A stretch of DNA of 64,000 nucleotides, from positions 1,462,120-1,526,119 of the forward strand of contig NZ_FMTM01000001.1 in the NCBI RefSeq assembly GCF_900099775.1, in the 5' to 3' direction. The position numbers and the translations under genes were made by a program. How positions within the stretch are numbered: position 1 is the stretch's first letter; each line of letters opens with the position of its first letter. This document shows, piece after piece, positions 35,537 to 43,912 of this stretch. A model generated the notes under the pieces. That model had not been told where the DNA came from. It did not search any database and worked only from the letters and a program-made list of their open reading frames with translations. The DNA comes from Rhizobium mongolense subsp. loessense. Its GTDB lineage: Bacteria > Pseudomonadota > Alphaproteobacteria > Rhizobiales > Rhizobiaceae.

Positions 35537-37774
35537 GTGCTGGTTAGAGAACAATCCCCCGCTGTCATTAGCCCCTCGGCAGGCGGGCATGGGGCGAGCA
35601 GGGCAATGCGCTCTGGAAGGGTTATCGGCTGCCGCGTCGACGACACAACCTTGCTGATCATCGGCCTCGGCCGTGTCACGGCCGGCGACGTGGTGGTCGG
35701 CCTCGGTGAGGATCAAGCAGTCACGCCAAGCTTGTTTGTCTCGGAATGGCGATTGGCCGCATCCTCACCGCGGGCCAAGCACGGCTTCGCGGCGCTCCTT
35801 CCGGCTGTGGGCACGGACCTGGCCATGACCACGATCCGGTTCGGAGCGGAGGAGACGGGCGCACGCTACATCTTTGCGCCCCGGCTTACCTCCGCGGAGG
35901 AAGCAGCCGCGCTTGTGGTCGAGTCTGCGGGATCTCAGTCAGCCGCGGTCCTCGACCGGCTCGTGGACGCTCTGATGGTCGGCAATGTCAGCCGCCGCAG
36001 ACTTCTGACCGTAACCGCGCTTTTGCAGTCAGCCCACGCCAGCGATGGGTTTATCGAGTTGATTGGTGAGAGCCATGATGGCGCGACGTTCCTGCAGGGC
36101 TGGAGCCGCGGCATGGCGCCGGGGCCTTGCCGGGTGTCCGTGGTCGGCAATGTGACACCGGTGGTCGCGGAGTGCGGTGTCGCCATCTTTCCTCGCCCGG
36201 ACGCTCCCGATGGCGCCTCTGGTTTTGTCGGCCTTCTCGAGGCCAGCCAGGCTGCCCTCGCTCTCGACATCGAAGGTCTGGTTTTTCGGGGGCGCGCCGG
36301 TTGGAGGTATGTTGCGGTCCACCCCCGAAAGCGCATCGCCGGCCCGCTGGAAACGCCCGAACATATCCGGTCGATTCTGCTGCGGACCCATGGCGCCCCG
36401 GACGTGCTCCTGTCCCTGCGAGCAGCCGCCAACAGCTTTGAGGGCAAAGAAACCGTCTCCAGCCTGCCGTATCCCGTCCGGATGGGAATAGACAGCACAT
36501 TTGAGGCCGATGGAGGAAACCTCCTCGTCTCCGGCTGGCTTTATGACCCCGACGGCCACGTCGCAACGGTAAGGCTGCGTCGACGCGATGCCGCGGCTCG
36601 CCTCGACGAACGCTGGACGCGTTTTGATCGCCCCGATGTCACGGACAGTTTCGACGACCAGCAGCACTTCACACCGAGCCTTCGGAGCGAACAGCGCGCG
36701 CATGGCTTCATCGCCCACGCCCAATTACCGAATGAAGATCTTGGTGCGCCCCTCTACTTCGAACTAACGCTGCACGATTCGCGCCGTGCGTTTCTGCCAG
36801 TGAAACCAACAAGGGTTTCTGCGCGCTTGGCGGCATTGCGCCAGATCGGCTCCATCGATCCCGCAAACTGTGCGCTGCCGGCGATAGCCGATTCACAAAT
36901 TGTCCCGTTCCTCGGACAATCCGGAAGGTTAACGCCGGTTATCGAGACAATCCTCGATGCCGGCTCCTTCGATGAGGAAAACAGCCCGCCGATCGTCATC
37001 GGCGCCGGGGAGGGCGAGGAGGACATTTCCCCGCTGCTGGCCTTGCTTGCGCTCGATCCGGAGACTCGCCGCACGCCGATCGTGATCGCCATGCCCGCGG
37101 AACGCTTTCGCAGGCAGGCTGCTCGCCTCAGGGAACTCGCGCGGTTCTATAGCCTTTCGGCCAGGCTGGTATCGGCGAAGGGAACAGGCGACGTCTACGA
37201 CATGCTGGAAGCCGGCACGCAAGCACTCTCCTGTGAAACGGTCGTGTCGCTCTCCGCCTCACTGATCCCGCGCGGGACAGGCTGGTATGGCAAGCTCTTG
37301 GCCAGGGCCGCGACGCTCAAAGGAAGCGTCGTCTCGCCCGTCCTGGTTTACGAGGACCATTCCATTCGCTGGGCGGGAAGCTGGATCGATGACGGCGACT
37401 GCGACGAACCAGTTGTGGGCCGCTATACGGGATATCCTCTCAAAGCGGTTACCGACATGAAGCTGACCCGTATCGCCGCGGCCTCGCTCGAGTGCTGCGT
37501 CATGCCCCGCGATGCCCTGTTGCGCACCGGCGGCTGTTCTGGCGGCTATCTTGGCTCGCAGGAAAAGGGTCTGGATCTCGGCCTCCGTCTCAGCCGCTCC
37601 GGGTTTGACTCCTATTTGCTGCCATCGGTGCAGATGTGGGGCTGCGACGACGCACGCAACGGTGATAATCCGGTGATGGCGGCTCTGGTGGAAGAGATCG
37701 ATCGAAAGATTTTCAAGAGCCAATGGTTGCCTATCCTCACCGTTGAAAAGCACCCGGAAAAGAGGCCCGCATGA
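35537..37774 (+). CDS. Large polysaccharide-operon protein with degenerate GT-A-like C-terminal region
   Basis: A 745-residue protein with a GTG start and a strong GGGAGGG site upstream. A middle domain (about 300-390) repeats the beta pattern of the preceding gene (DGGNLLVSGWLYDPDGHVAT). The C-terminal 250 residues resemble a family 2 glycosyltransferase frame: a VVSLSASLIPRGTGWYGKLL strand-helix where DxD is expected but absent, then SVVSPVLVYEDHSIRWAG, and GGCSGGYLGSQEKGLDLGLR where an acidic catalytic loop usually sits. The missing DxD makes activity doubtful; it could be a partner of a true transferase. It overlaps the next gene by 4 bases. Confidence 0.68.
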   Translation: MLVREQSPAVISPSAGGHGASRAMRSGRVIGCRVDDTTLLIIGLGRVTAGDVVVGLGEDQAVTPSLFVSEWRLAASSPRAKHGFAALLPAVGTDLAMTTIRFGAEETGARYIFAPRLTSAEEAAALVVESAGSQSAAVLDRLVDALMVGNVSRRRLLTVTALLQSAHASDGFIELIGESHDGATFLQGWSRGMAPGPCRVSVVGNVTPVVAECGVAIFPRPDAPDGASGFVGLLEASQAALALDIEGLVFRGRAGWRYVAVHPRKRIAGPLETPEHIRSILLRTHGAPDVLLSLRAAANSFEGKETVSSLPYPVRMGIDSTFEADGGNLLVSGWLYDPDGHVATVRLRRRDAAARLDERWTRFDRPDVTDSFDDQQHFTPSLRSEQRAHGFIAHAQLPNEDLGAPLYFELTLHDSRRAFLPVKPTRVSARLAALRQIGSIDPANCALPAIADSQIVPFLGQSGRLTPVIETILDAGSFDEENSPPIVIGAGEGEEDISPLLALLALDPETRRTPIVIAMPAERFRRQAARLRELARFYSLSARLVSAKGTGDVYDMLEAGTQALSCETVVSLSASLIPRGTGWYGKLLARAATLKGSVVSPVLVYEDHSIRWAGSWIDDGDCDEPVVGRYTGYPLKAVTDMKLTRIAAASLECCVMPRDALLRTGGCSGGYLGSQEKGLDLGLRLSRSGFDSYLLPSVQMWGCDDARNGDNPVMAALVEEIDRKIFKSQWLPILTVEKHPEKRPA

Positions 37775-39090
37775 ACGAGCAGCTTCGCGTCCTTGTCGTC
37801 TCGCATGCGCACCCAACGGTTTCGCTCGGCGGGGCGGAAATCGCCTCTCACAACCTGCATCGCGGCCTGAACGCATTGCCGAACGTGCAATCGGTTTACC
37901 TGGCCCGGGTCGGCCATCCGGTCCCGCGGCATGCCTCGTCGGCGCTGATGAGCCTTCGCCTTGCCGAGGATGAGTTGCTGTTCCACGCGGACGACTACGA
38001 CCATTTCTTTTTGTCCAATGGCGATACCCAGGCAATCAGCCGAGACCTGTTGCGTTTCGCGCGCGATCTCAGGCCCCATGTCGTGCATTTCCATCATGTT
38101 CTAGGCATTGGCCTTGAAGCCCTCTACGCCCTTAGAGAAGCATTTCCGCACGCGGCCATACTCGTCACGTTCCACGAGTATCTGTCGATCTGCCACAATC
38201 ATGGGCAGATGGTGAAACGGCCTTCCGGTCAGCTCTGCGAAACAGCATCCCCCGTCGCTTGCCACGGCTGCTTTCCCGACATCCCCGTCTCACGCTTCCT
38301 GAAGCGGGAGTTGTTTGCGCGCGGGATGCTTGGCCTTGCCGACGCTTTCGTCTCCCCCAGCCGGTTTCTGGCGGAGCGCTACGTCGCATGGGGCATCGAA
38401 AAGGACAAGCTCAGCGTGATCGAGAACGGCATCGCTGTGGAAACAGCTGCGCCCGCGCGAGAAGCGCAAGGTCCCAACCCGCGCCGCAACCGCTTTGCCT
38501 ATTTCGGACAAATGACGCCGTTCAAGGGGGCCGACCTCCTGATCGACGCTGTTTTGCGCATCCCGAAGGAGATATGGGGCGAAGACTCCTGCCTGATGAT
38601 CTTCGGCGGAAACCTCGAGCGACAGCCGATCGAATTCCAGGAGCGGATGAAGAAGCTCATCGCAGACGCCGGCCACCGCGTCCGTTTCTACGGCGCTTAC
38701 CAGAACGCGGACGTGCCGCGTCTCATGCGTTCGGTCGACTGGGTGGTTCTGCCGTCCGTCTGGTGGGAAAACTCGCCCATCGTGATCCAGGAGGCCCTAC
38801 TCCATCGTAGGCCGATGATGTGCTCCGACATCGGCGGGATGGCCGAGAAGGTGCGTGACGGAAAAGATGGCCTGCACTTTCGCGCTGGCAGCAGCCAGGA
38901 TCTCGCGGACCGCATCGTCGAAGTCTTGGGTGATAGCCAAATCTGGGAGCGGCTGCGCGTTTCCATGCGACAGCCCGCCGACCGCCTCGCCTGCGCGCAA
39001 GAACACGTCAAACTCTATCGCGCGCTGCTGCGGCGGAAGCTAGATGCCGCGATGACCGAGAGCCCCGCGCTTCTCGCCCACTCACTTTAG
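37771..39090 (+). CDS. Family 4 glycosyltransferase with cysteine cluster (second paralogue)
   Basis: A 439-residue GT-B enzyme starting at an ATGA overlap (MNEQLRVLVVSHAHPTVSLG). Landmarks: GGAEIASHNLHRGLNAL, VVHFHHVLGIGLEALYAL, LCETASPVACHGCFPDIP, FAYFGQMTPFKGADLLIDAV and LPSVWWENSPIVIQEALLHR. Both halves align with the product of the gene at 33529, including the Cys cluster, so the pair arose by duplication. It is the last gene of the rightward polysaccharide operon; 246 bases without a gene follow. Probably adds one of the sugars of the repeat; donor not predictable. Confidence 0.87.
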   Translation: MNEQLRVLVVSHAHPTVSLGGAEIASHNLHRGLNALPNVQSVYLARVGHPVPRHASSALMSLRLAEDELLFHADDYDHFFLSNGDTQAISRDLLRFARDLRPHVVHFHHVLGIGLEALYALREAFPHAAILVTFHEYLSICHNHGQMVKRPSGQLCETASPVACHGCFPDIPVSRFLKRELFARGMLGLADAFVSPSRFLAERYVAWGIEKDKLSVIENGIAVETAAPAREAQGPNPRRNRFAYFGQMTPFKGADLLIDAVLRIPKEIWGEDSCLMIFGGNLERQPIEFQERMKKLIADAGHRVRFYGAYQNADVPRLMRSVDWVVLPSVWWENSPIVIQEALLHRRPMMCSDIGGMAEKVRDGKDGLHFRAGSSQDLADRIVEVLGDSQIWERLRVSMRQPADRLACAQEHVKLYRALLRRKLDAAMTESPALLAHSL

Positions 39091-39336
39091 CGACGCTCGC
39101 GTTTGTGAAGCGCTGAAAGGGCTTCGACCAAGAGAGGATCGATCAACCAAGCCCTTGAGAAACCGTTCGCAAGGTCGCTTGGAGGGCTCGCTACATGCAC
39201 ACGAAAGTCCGCAAGACCATCATCCGCGCCGCCGGTTTGGAACAAGGATGCTCCGGCAACCAAAAGCGTTGGACCTGAGATAGGCTGTCACTCTTCAGCA
39301 AGGCCATCTTGTCGAGTAGGCTCGGCAAGATTCGGA

Positions 39337-40305
39337 TCACGAATGCGCGGCGTCATCCGCCCCGAGGCGGCGCGCGATACGGCCGTCCAGTTCCGCTATC
39401 CGGCGGGCGAAACCGGGATTTTCCGGCTGATATGTCATGGCGTCCACAAGCATGGTCCGCGCCGTCGCAAGCTCACCGTCGCGAATGTGGCGGTTGGCCC
39501 GATGATAGAGGAAGTTTGCTCGCTCGACCGGAGAGAAAGCCGAACCGAAGCGTGCATGAAACCGGTCGGCCCAGGCCCGATGCCGGGCGATCGCCGTCAC
39601 AGCGATCTGATAGGGTCGCATCGGCGCCATGACTCGGGCTGCGCGAGCCAGAGCGCGTAGACCCGGAAGATCGTCTTCGCGGCAGGCTTCGATCAGCGAC
39701 AGGGCGCGTGCCGTTCCGGTGAACGCCCGAACGGTGCCATGGCCTGTCATGTGGACCGGCACGAGGTGCGTCCTCGCCTGCAGCGTCGCGATTCGAACCG
39801 CGTGCTGGTGATCGACGGCGTGGAACGGATCGAAGAAGAGATAGGCCCGGCCAGTTGCGTGGTCAGGCGCGATCCCCATATTGGCGTGGAGGTCGGGCGA
39901 GAAATGGCTTGCAAACCTGCCATCGAAAGGAACGGCCTTCGGATCGATCGAGATCTGAGGGCAAAAAGCGATGGCAACGGCAGCGTTGAAGCGCCTTCGG
40001 TACCGCAACGCCGCGTAGCCGCCCTGCGAGTGCCCGTAAAGGATCCGCTCCGGTGCTGCGCGGAGGATGGGCGCGGTCGCCTCGACCGCCTTGACGACAC
40101 TTGCCGCCGGAAACCAGTTCGGCCGTCGACTGATGAAGCCAAGTGCCGAAACGTCAGCTTTCTCGCAGAACCGCTGCCCCCAGAAGCGGCTGCCGTTCGC
40201 CTTCATTTCCATCTCGTTAAAGGTGACGAGAAGATAGGGAGATGATCCTGAACGATGTATCACCTCCAAATTTTCATCTGAAAATACGAGCATGCGGCGA
40301 TCCAT
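39337..40305 (-). CDS. Alpha/beta-hydrolase-like protein behind a WggR-type site
   Basis: A 322-residue protein. The nucleophile elbow is YGHSQGGYAAL (Ser about 93), a likely acid is in FFDPFHAVD and a likely catalytic His in MTGHGTVRAF, so an esterase or deacylase is plausible. The C-terminal 100 residues are helical with a TPR-like rhythm (NFLYHRANRHIRDGELATAR; TMLVDAMTYQPENPGFARRI). The start is uncertain: ATG at 40305 is used, but ATG at 40293 is possible and neither has a strong ribosome site. No signal peptide is seen. A close copy of the 19-bp palindrome lies 21 bases upstream of the start, so it belongs to the polysaccharide regulon, perhaps acting on acyl groups. Confidence 0.72.
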   Translation of the reverse strand: MDRRMLVFSDENLEVIHRSGSSPYLLVTFNEMEMKANGSRFWGQRFCEKADVSALGFISRRPNWFPAASVVKAVEATAPILRAAPERILYGHSQGGYAALRYRRRFNAAVAIAFCPQISIDPKAVPFDGRFASHFSPDLHANMGIAPDHATGRAYLFFDPFHAVDHQHAVRIATLQARTHLVPVHMTGHGTVRAFTGTARALSLIEACREDDLPGLRALARAARVMAPMRPYQIAVTAIARHRAWADRFHARFGSAFSPVERANFLYHRANRHIRDGELATARTMLVDAMTYQPENPGFARRIAELDGRIARRLGADDAAHS

Positions 40306-40325
40306 CAGCAATTACAGAACAAATA

Positions 40326-40344
40326 TACTTCAATATTTGAAATA
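40326..40344. promoter_or_regulatory. WggR-type operator 4 (hydrolase gene)
   Basis: TACTTCAATATTTGAAATA, 17 of 19 positions equal to the perfect site at 26117, in an AT-rich stretch just upstream of the leftward hydrolase gene. It extends the apparent regulon to the far end of the cluster. Confidence 0.75.
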
Positions 40345-40589
40345 TAATATCCATGATGGAAGTATGCGCAAAAACAGGCTTAAATTCAACTCCGAATTTA
40401 TACCCGCGCTTGAACGATATATTTCTTAATGGCTTACTCCGAGTTACAGAAGAGGCTTATCCAGCTTGCCGAGGTATTACCCACGTCCAGCGTTCACGCA
40501 TGACGTGTCTCTCCCGCACGCGGCTTTACTTGAGAAGAGAGAGACAGGCCTAGTTGCGACGACGCAGGAAAGCCCTCCGGTGAGGACGC

Positions 40590-41192
40590 TTAGGCCCTGC
40601 AACGCAGCAAGCAACAACTGGAGCAAATGATGCTGCCGGATTCGGTCGAGTAACCAAGGCGCACACCAAAACCGGCTGAGTGGCTAGTGTTATAGAATAC
40701 GCTTTCAACCGGCTCGCCACCTGCGGTGAACGCGCCATCGCCTGTGGTCAAAACACTGTTACCGGTGTTGTAGACCAGTCTTAGCGGCGCATTGACCGTG
40801 CTACCATGTACTGAATCGACCAGCCCATCGCCGTTGAGGTCGCGCAACTCGGTAAAATCAGTATCGTTACCATTTTCCGCGTTGAATTCGAAACTCGGCT
40901 CCACGTTCGGGTCGGGCGAACCGGACTTGTTATTGTTCTTTGTTCCGTGGCTCTTGAAGAGAGCCGCGGTTGACGGACTAAGCCCTTTGCCGGCACCGGT
41001 GCTGCGGGAAGTGGCGTTCGCTTCGAAACCATCGACAAAGATCTCTTTAGCCAGACCGTCCGTACCCGGTTGAAGCCGAAAATACTTCCACCATTCGCGA
41101 CGCGGCAGTCCCACAGGCGAAGTCAGCTCGGCAGTGCTATTCGAGATCAATTCCGGGTATCCGCCGCCATTTACATCCTGGTAAGTGGTCAA
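40590..41192 (-). pseudogene. Remnant of an SpvB/Tc-toxin-like (FG-GAP/VCBS repeat) protein
   Basis: About 200 residues open at both ends. The text DVNGGGYPELISNSTAELTS, GLSPSTAALFKSHGTKNNNK, SGSPDPNVEPSFEFNAENG and DLNGDGLVDSVHG matches the calcium-binding repeat region of SpvB/TcaC-type and RHS-associated toxins, which are normally well over a thousand residues long. Here it stops after a frame-changing end (SIICSSCCLLRC) and has no start. Upstream on the same strand (41193-41450) a possible N-terminal stretch (FKKVCGRPTRILLASIAIG) may be part of the same decayed gene. Clearly non-functional as an intact toxin. Confidence 0.65.
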
Positions 41193-41568
41193 CGTTTCTC
41201 TGTTCGTCGGCTTTTGGATGCATTCAAGAGGGCAGCGCCGCCATTGAAGGATACCGTCTCGGATTTGCTGCGCTGAACCGGAGCAAAGACTTCAACAAGA
41301 GCGTCAGAGGGGGCGGATTCCGGACGCCCAGGAGGCAGTTCGGTGGCGGCGACCGGTTGTGTTGTGACCTTCGGGCAGAAACCTGACCAATCGCGATCGA
41401 GGCAAGTAATATCCTTGTAGGCCGGCCGCAGACTTTCTTAAAACCGTTCTTCCCGAACTAAGTGCCGCTGTTCCCCTCGGCTCTGACCTCCCCGTTGGTC
41501 GGAGCAAGGGTCTGAACAGGCGGACCCACGGCCAAGTGTCGTAAGCGAGTCGCGCGATTGTTGCTGGG
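41193..41568. other. Gene-free stretch between the toxin remnant and the aromatic operon
   Basis: No intact gene. The minus strand may continue the toxin remnant (signal-peptide-like text near 41350-41450), but I cannot support a frame throughout. No terminator with a clear T tract was found. Confidence 0.4.
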
Positions 41569-42297
41569 TCAATTCGGCAATGCAACGCCGTTGCGTTGCG
41601 CATCGCGAACGACGTTTTCCGAGAAGCCTTGCTGAAGAATCTCCTCGACGAATTCGCGCACCAACAGACCCGCGGCTGGATTAGAACAACTGACAGCGAT
41701 TGTTTGTCTGATAACGAGGAACGGCTCCGCTAAGACGCGGAAGCCTATATGGGTGCTCGCAAAACGCTCAAGCGCTTGCCGCACACCCGCCGCAGCGTGA
41801 TGTTTACCTTCGACAAGCATTTCAAGAGCTTCCCCCGGCGTAGGCGAATGAACGATTTTGGCATGCGCAAGACGCCGGGACAAATAGAGGTCATAGGCAG
41901 CGTTTCGGGTGACGCAAATTTCCACGCCCTCCGCGTCGATCTCGTGAAACGTGCGATATGGTGTTGCCTCTCGAACGACAAGCGTGCCTTCGATCAGCGC
42001 ATAGGCAGGCGAAAACAGCAGCCTGTCTTCGCGCGCCGGGTCGGCGGCCAGGAAGGCGATGTCCCACTCGTCCTGATCGACCCGGTCCAGGATACTGGCT
42101 GCCGAAGGGTATGCGACGAATTGGACACGACAACCGAGGCACTCAGCAAACTCTCTGGCGAGTTGCGGGCTGACACCTTTAAAGGCTCCTGTATCTGGAT
42201 CGAACTGCACCAAGGCGATATTGGCAAGGTTTACCGCCGCCCGAAGATAGCCTTTGGGGATCAGTGCGCTGAGCGAAGCTGCGATATCGTCGGTCAT
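41569..42297 (-). CDS. Family 3 solute-binding-like protein without signal peptide
   Basis: A 242-residue protein of the amino-acid binding-protein fold (LRAAVNLANIALVQFDPDTG, FKGVSPQLAREFAECLGCRV, WDIAFLAADPAREDRLLFSP, YALIEGTLVVREATPYRT). The start at 42297 is backed by AGGAGA and leaves no signal peptide, so it should stay in the cytoplasm. It is the last gene of the leftward aromatic operon, 35 bases after the aldolase. It may be a cytoplasmic sensor or enzyme built on the binding-protein fold, or its signal may have been lost. It is separate from the exported binding protein at 48116. Confidence 0.75.
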   Translation of the reverse strand: MTDDIAASLSALIPKGYLRAAVNLANIALVQFDPDTGAFKGVSPQLAREFAECLGCRVQFVAYPSAASILDRVDQDEWDIAFLAADPAREDRLLFSPAYALIEGTLVVREATPYRTFHEIDAEGVEICVTRNAAYDLYLSRRLAHAKIVHSPTPGEALEMLVEGKHHAAAGVRQALERFASTHIGFRVLAEPFLVIRQTIAVSCSNPAAGLLVREFVEEILQQGFSENVVRDAQRNGVALPN

Positions 42298-42332
42298 GTC
42301 TTTATCTCCTGCCGGACAGCGCAATCTTGCGG

Positions 42333-43100
42333 TCACTCTTGCCTGAATTTCGCTGCCAGCGCCTCGGTCCCGCGAGCGAGAATACCGACATCGATGCCGA
42401 CCGCGGTGAAAGTCGTTCCGAGTTCAATGCAGCGGGCAGCAAAGGCGGTGTCCGGCGTCAGGATGCCTGCTGGTTTGCCGAGAGCTGCAAGGCGGGTGAT
42501 CGCATCCTCGACGGCAGCGACGACCTCAGGATGGCCGGGCTCCCCCGGATATCCAAGGCTGGCGGCAAGATCCGCCGGTCCGATGAAGACGCCATCGACA
42601 CCATCAACCTGTGCAATGGCTTCCAATGCCTCGAGTGCTGCACGGGTTTCCAACTGCACCAGCAGACACAGTTCCTCTTCCGCCCGCCGGGCATAACCTG
42701 CGACACGCCCAAAACGTGTCGCTCGCGTCAGTCCCGATACACCGCGGATACCGGCAGGAGGATAGCGCATGGCGGACACCGCCGCTTCCGCTTCCTCACG
42801 GTTCTGCACATAAGGAATGAGGAGTGTCTGCGCGCCGATATCGAGGTAACGCTTGATCAGAACTGCATCATTGCTTGCGGGCCGCACGATCGCCGAGACA
42901 TCATAGGCCGCGACCGCCTGCAACTGCGGCAGCACCGTCAGGACGTCGCCCGGCGAGTGTTCGGTATCGAACAGCAGCCAGTCGAACCCGGAGGGCGCAA
43001 CGATCTCCGCCGCATAGCTCCCCGGCAGACTGCACCAGAGACCGATCTGCTGCCTTTTTTCGAGCAGGGCCTGCTTGAAGCGATTTTCCGGAAGATTCAT
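42333..43100 (-). CDS. HpcH/HpaI-type class II aldolase
   Basis: A 255-residue enzyme of the family that splits 4-hydroxy-2-oxo-heptane-1,7-dioate and similar compounds into pyruvate plus a semialdehyde. Seen: IGLWCSLPGSYAAEIVAPSG, WLLFDTEHSPGD, IVRPASND with the substrate Arg, QLETRAALE with the metal Glu, and VFIGPADLAASLGYPGE with the metal Asp. The start at 43100 has AGGTGG upstream; longer frames run into the neighbouring gene. It sits 8 bases after the hydratase gene. Together they form the last two steps of a meta-type dioate pathway. Confidence 0.88.
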   Translation of the reverse strand: MNLPENRFKQALLEKRQQIGLWCSLPGSYAAEIVAPSGFDWLLFDTEHSPGDVLTVLPQLQAVAAYDVSAIVRPASNDAVLIKRYLDIGAQTLLIPYVQNREEAEAAVSAMRYPPAGIRGVSGLTRATRFGRVAGYARRAEEELCLLVQLETRAALEALEAIAQVDGVDGVFIGPADLAASLGYPGEPGHPEVVAAVEDAITRLAALGKPAGILTPDTAFAARCIELGTTFTAVGIDVGILARGTEALAAKFRQE

Positions 43101-43108
43101 GACACCAC

Positions 43109-43891
43109 CTATAGGAATGAAACACCGAGCGCGCCGAGCGGACCGTAGTCCGCCTGGATGACATCGCCGGCGGTGATATCGACGGGCCGCGTGAACGAGC
43201 CAGCCAGCACGATCTGTCCCTTTTCCAGCTTGCCGCCAACCGCGTGGAGCTTGTTGACAAGCCAGGCGATACCCGCCGCCGGATGTCCCATGACGGCCGC
43301 CGAAACACCGGATTCCTCGATGATCCCGTTCTTGGAAAGCGTTGCCCCGATCCACCGGATGTCGACATCCATCGGACGTATCACGCGACCGCCGACGACG
43401 ATCGCTCCGAAGGCCGCATTGTCGGCAATGGTATCGGTGATTGCGCGCGGAACCTCGGTCCGATAGTCGATGATTTCGAGCGCCGGCACGATGAATTCGG
43501 TGGCGCGCATAACGTCGTAGACGCGGGTGCTCGGGCCTTCGAGATCCTCGCCCATGATGAAGGCAAGCTCTACTTCGAGGCGCGGCTTGATGAAGAGGTC
43601 GGCCCTGATCTGGGCGCCGTCGTTGAACAGAGCATCATCAAGGATGCGCCCGTAGTCCGGCTCGGTCATCTTCGATGCCATCTGCATGGCCCGCGATGTC
43701 AGGCCGATCTTGTGGCCCGCGACGCGCGCGCCCTTGGCAATCCTGCCTTCCGCCCACATATCCTGAATGCGATAAGCATCCTCGATCTCGATGTGTGGAT
43801 AGGTCTTGCTGAGCTGCGGGATCGGCACCCGGTTTTCGTCGGCGCCCAGCAGTGCCTGTGCCGCGCTGCGGCGTTCTTCATCCGTCAACAT
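43109..43891 (-). CDS. 2-oxo-hepta-3-ene-1,7-dioate hydratase-like (HpcG/HpaH family)
   Basis: A 260-residue hydratase/decarboxylase-fold enzyme: ADENRVPIPQLSKTYPHIEI, GHKIGLTSRAMQMASKMTEP, KPRLEVELAFIMGEDLEGPS, DNAAFGAIVVGG and GHPAAGIAWLVNKLH. The conserved E-x-E metal site (EVELAF) is present. In the homoprotocatechuate route this enzyme adds water to the oxo-heptene-dioate before aldolase cleavage. It lies between the intradiol dioxygenase and the aldolase genes on the same strand, spaced 21 and 8 bases. The true substrate depends on the unusual mix of enzymes in the cluster. Confidence 0.87.
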   Translation of the reverse strand: MLTDEERRSAAQALLGADENRVPIPQLSKTYPHIEIEDAYRIQDMWAEGRIAKGARVAGHKIGLTSRAMQMASKMTEPDYGRILDDALFNDGAQIRADLFIKPRLEVELAFIMGEDLEGPSTRVYDVMRATEFIVPALEIIDYRTEVPRAITDTIADNAAFGAIVVGGRVIRPMDVDIRWIGATLSKNGIIEESGVSAAVMGHPAAGIAWLVNKLHAVGGKLEKGQIVLAGSFTRPVDITAGDVIQADYGPLGALGVSFL

Positions 43892-43912
43892 GGATGTGGT
43901 TCTCCCGTTTGT

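Noticed and set aside
39091..39336. Hairpin GAAGC/GCTTC after the last polysaccharide gene as a terminator
   Set aside because: Short stem with no T tract; not strong enough to list.
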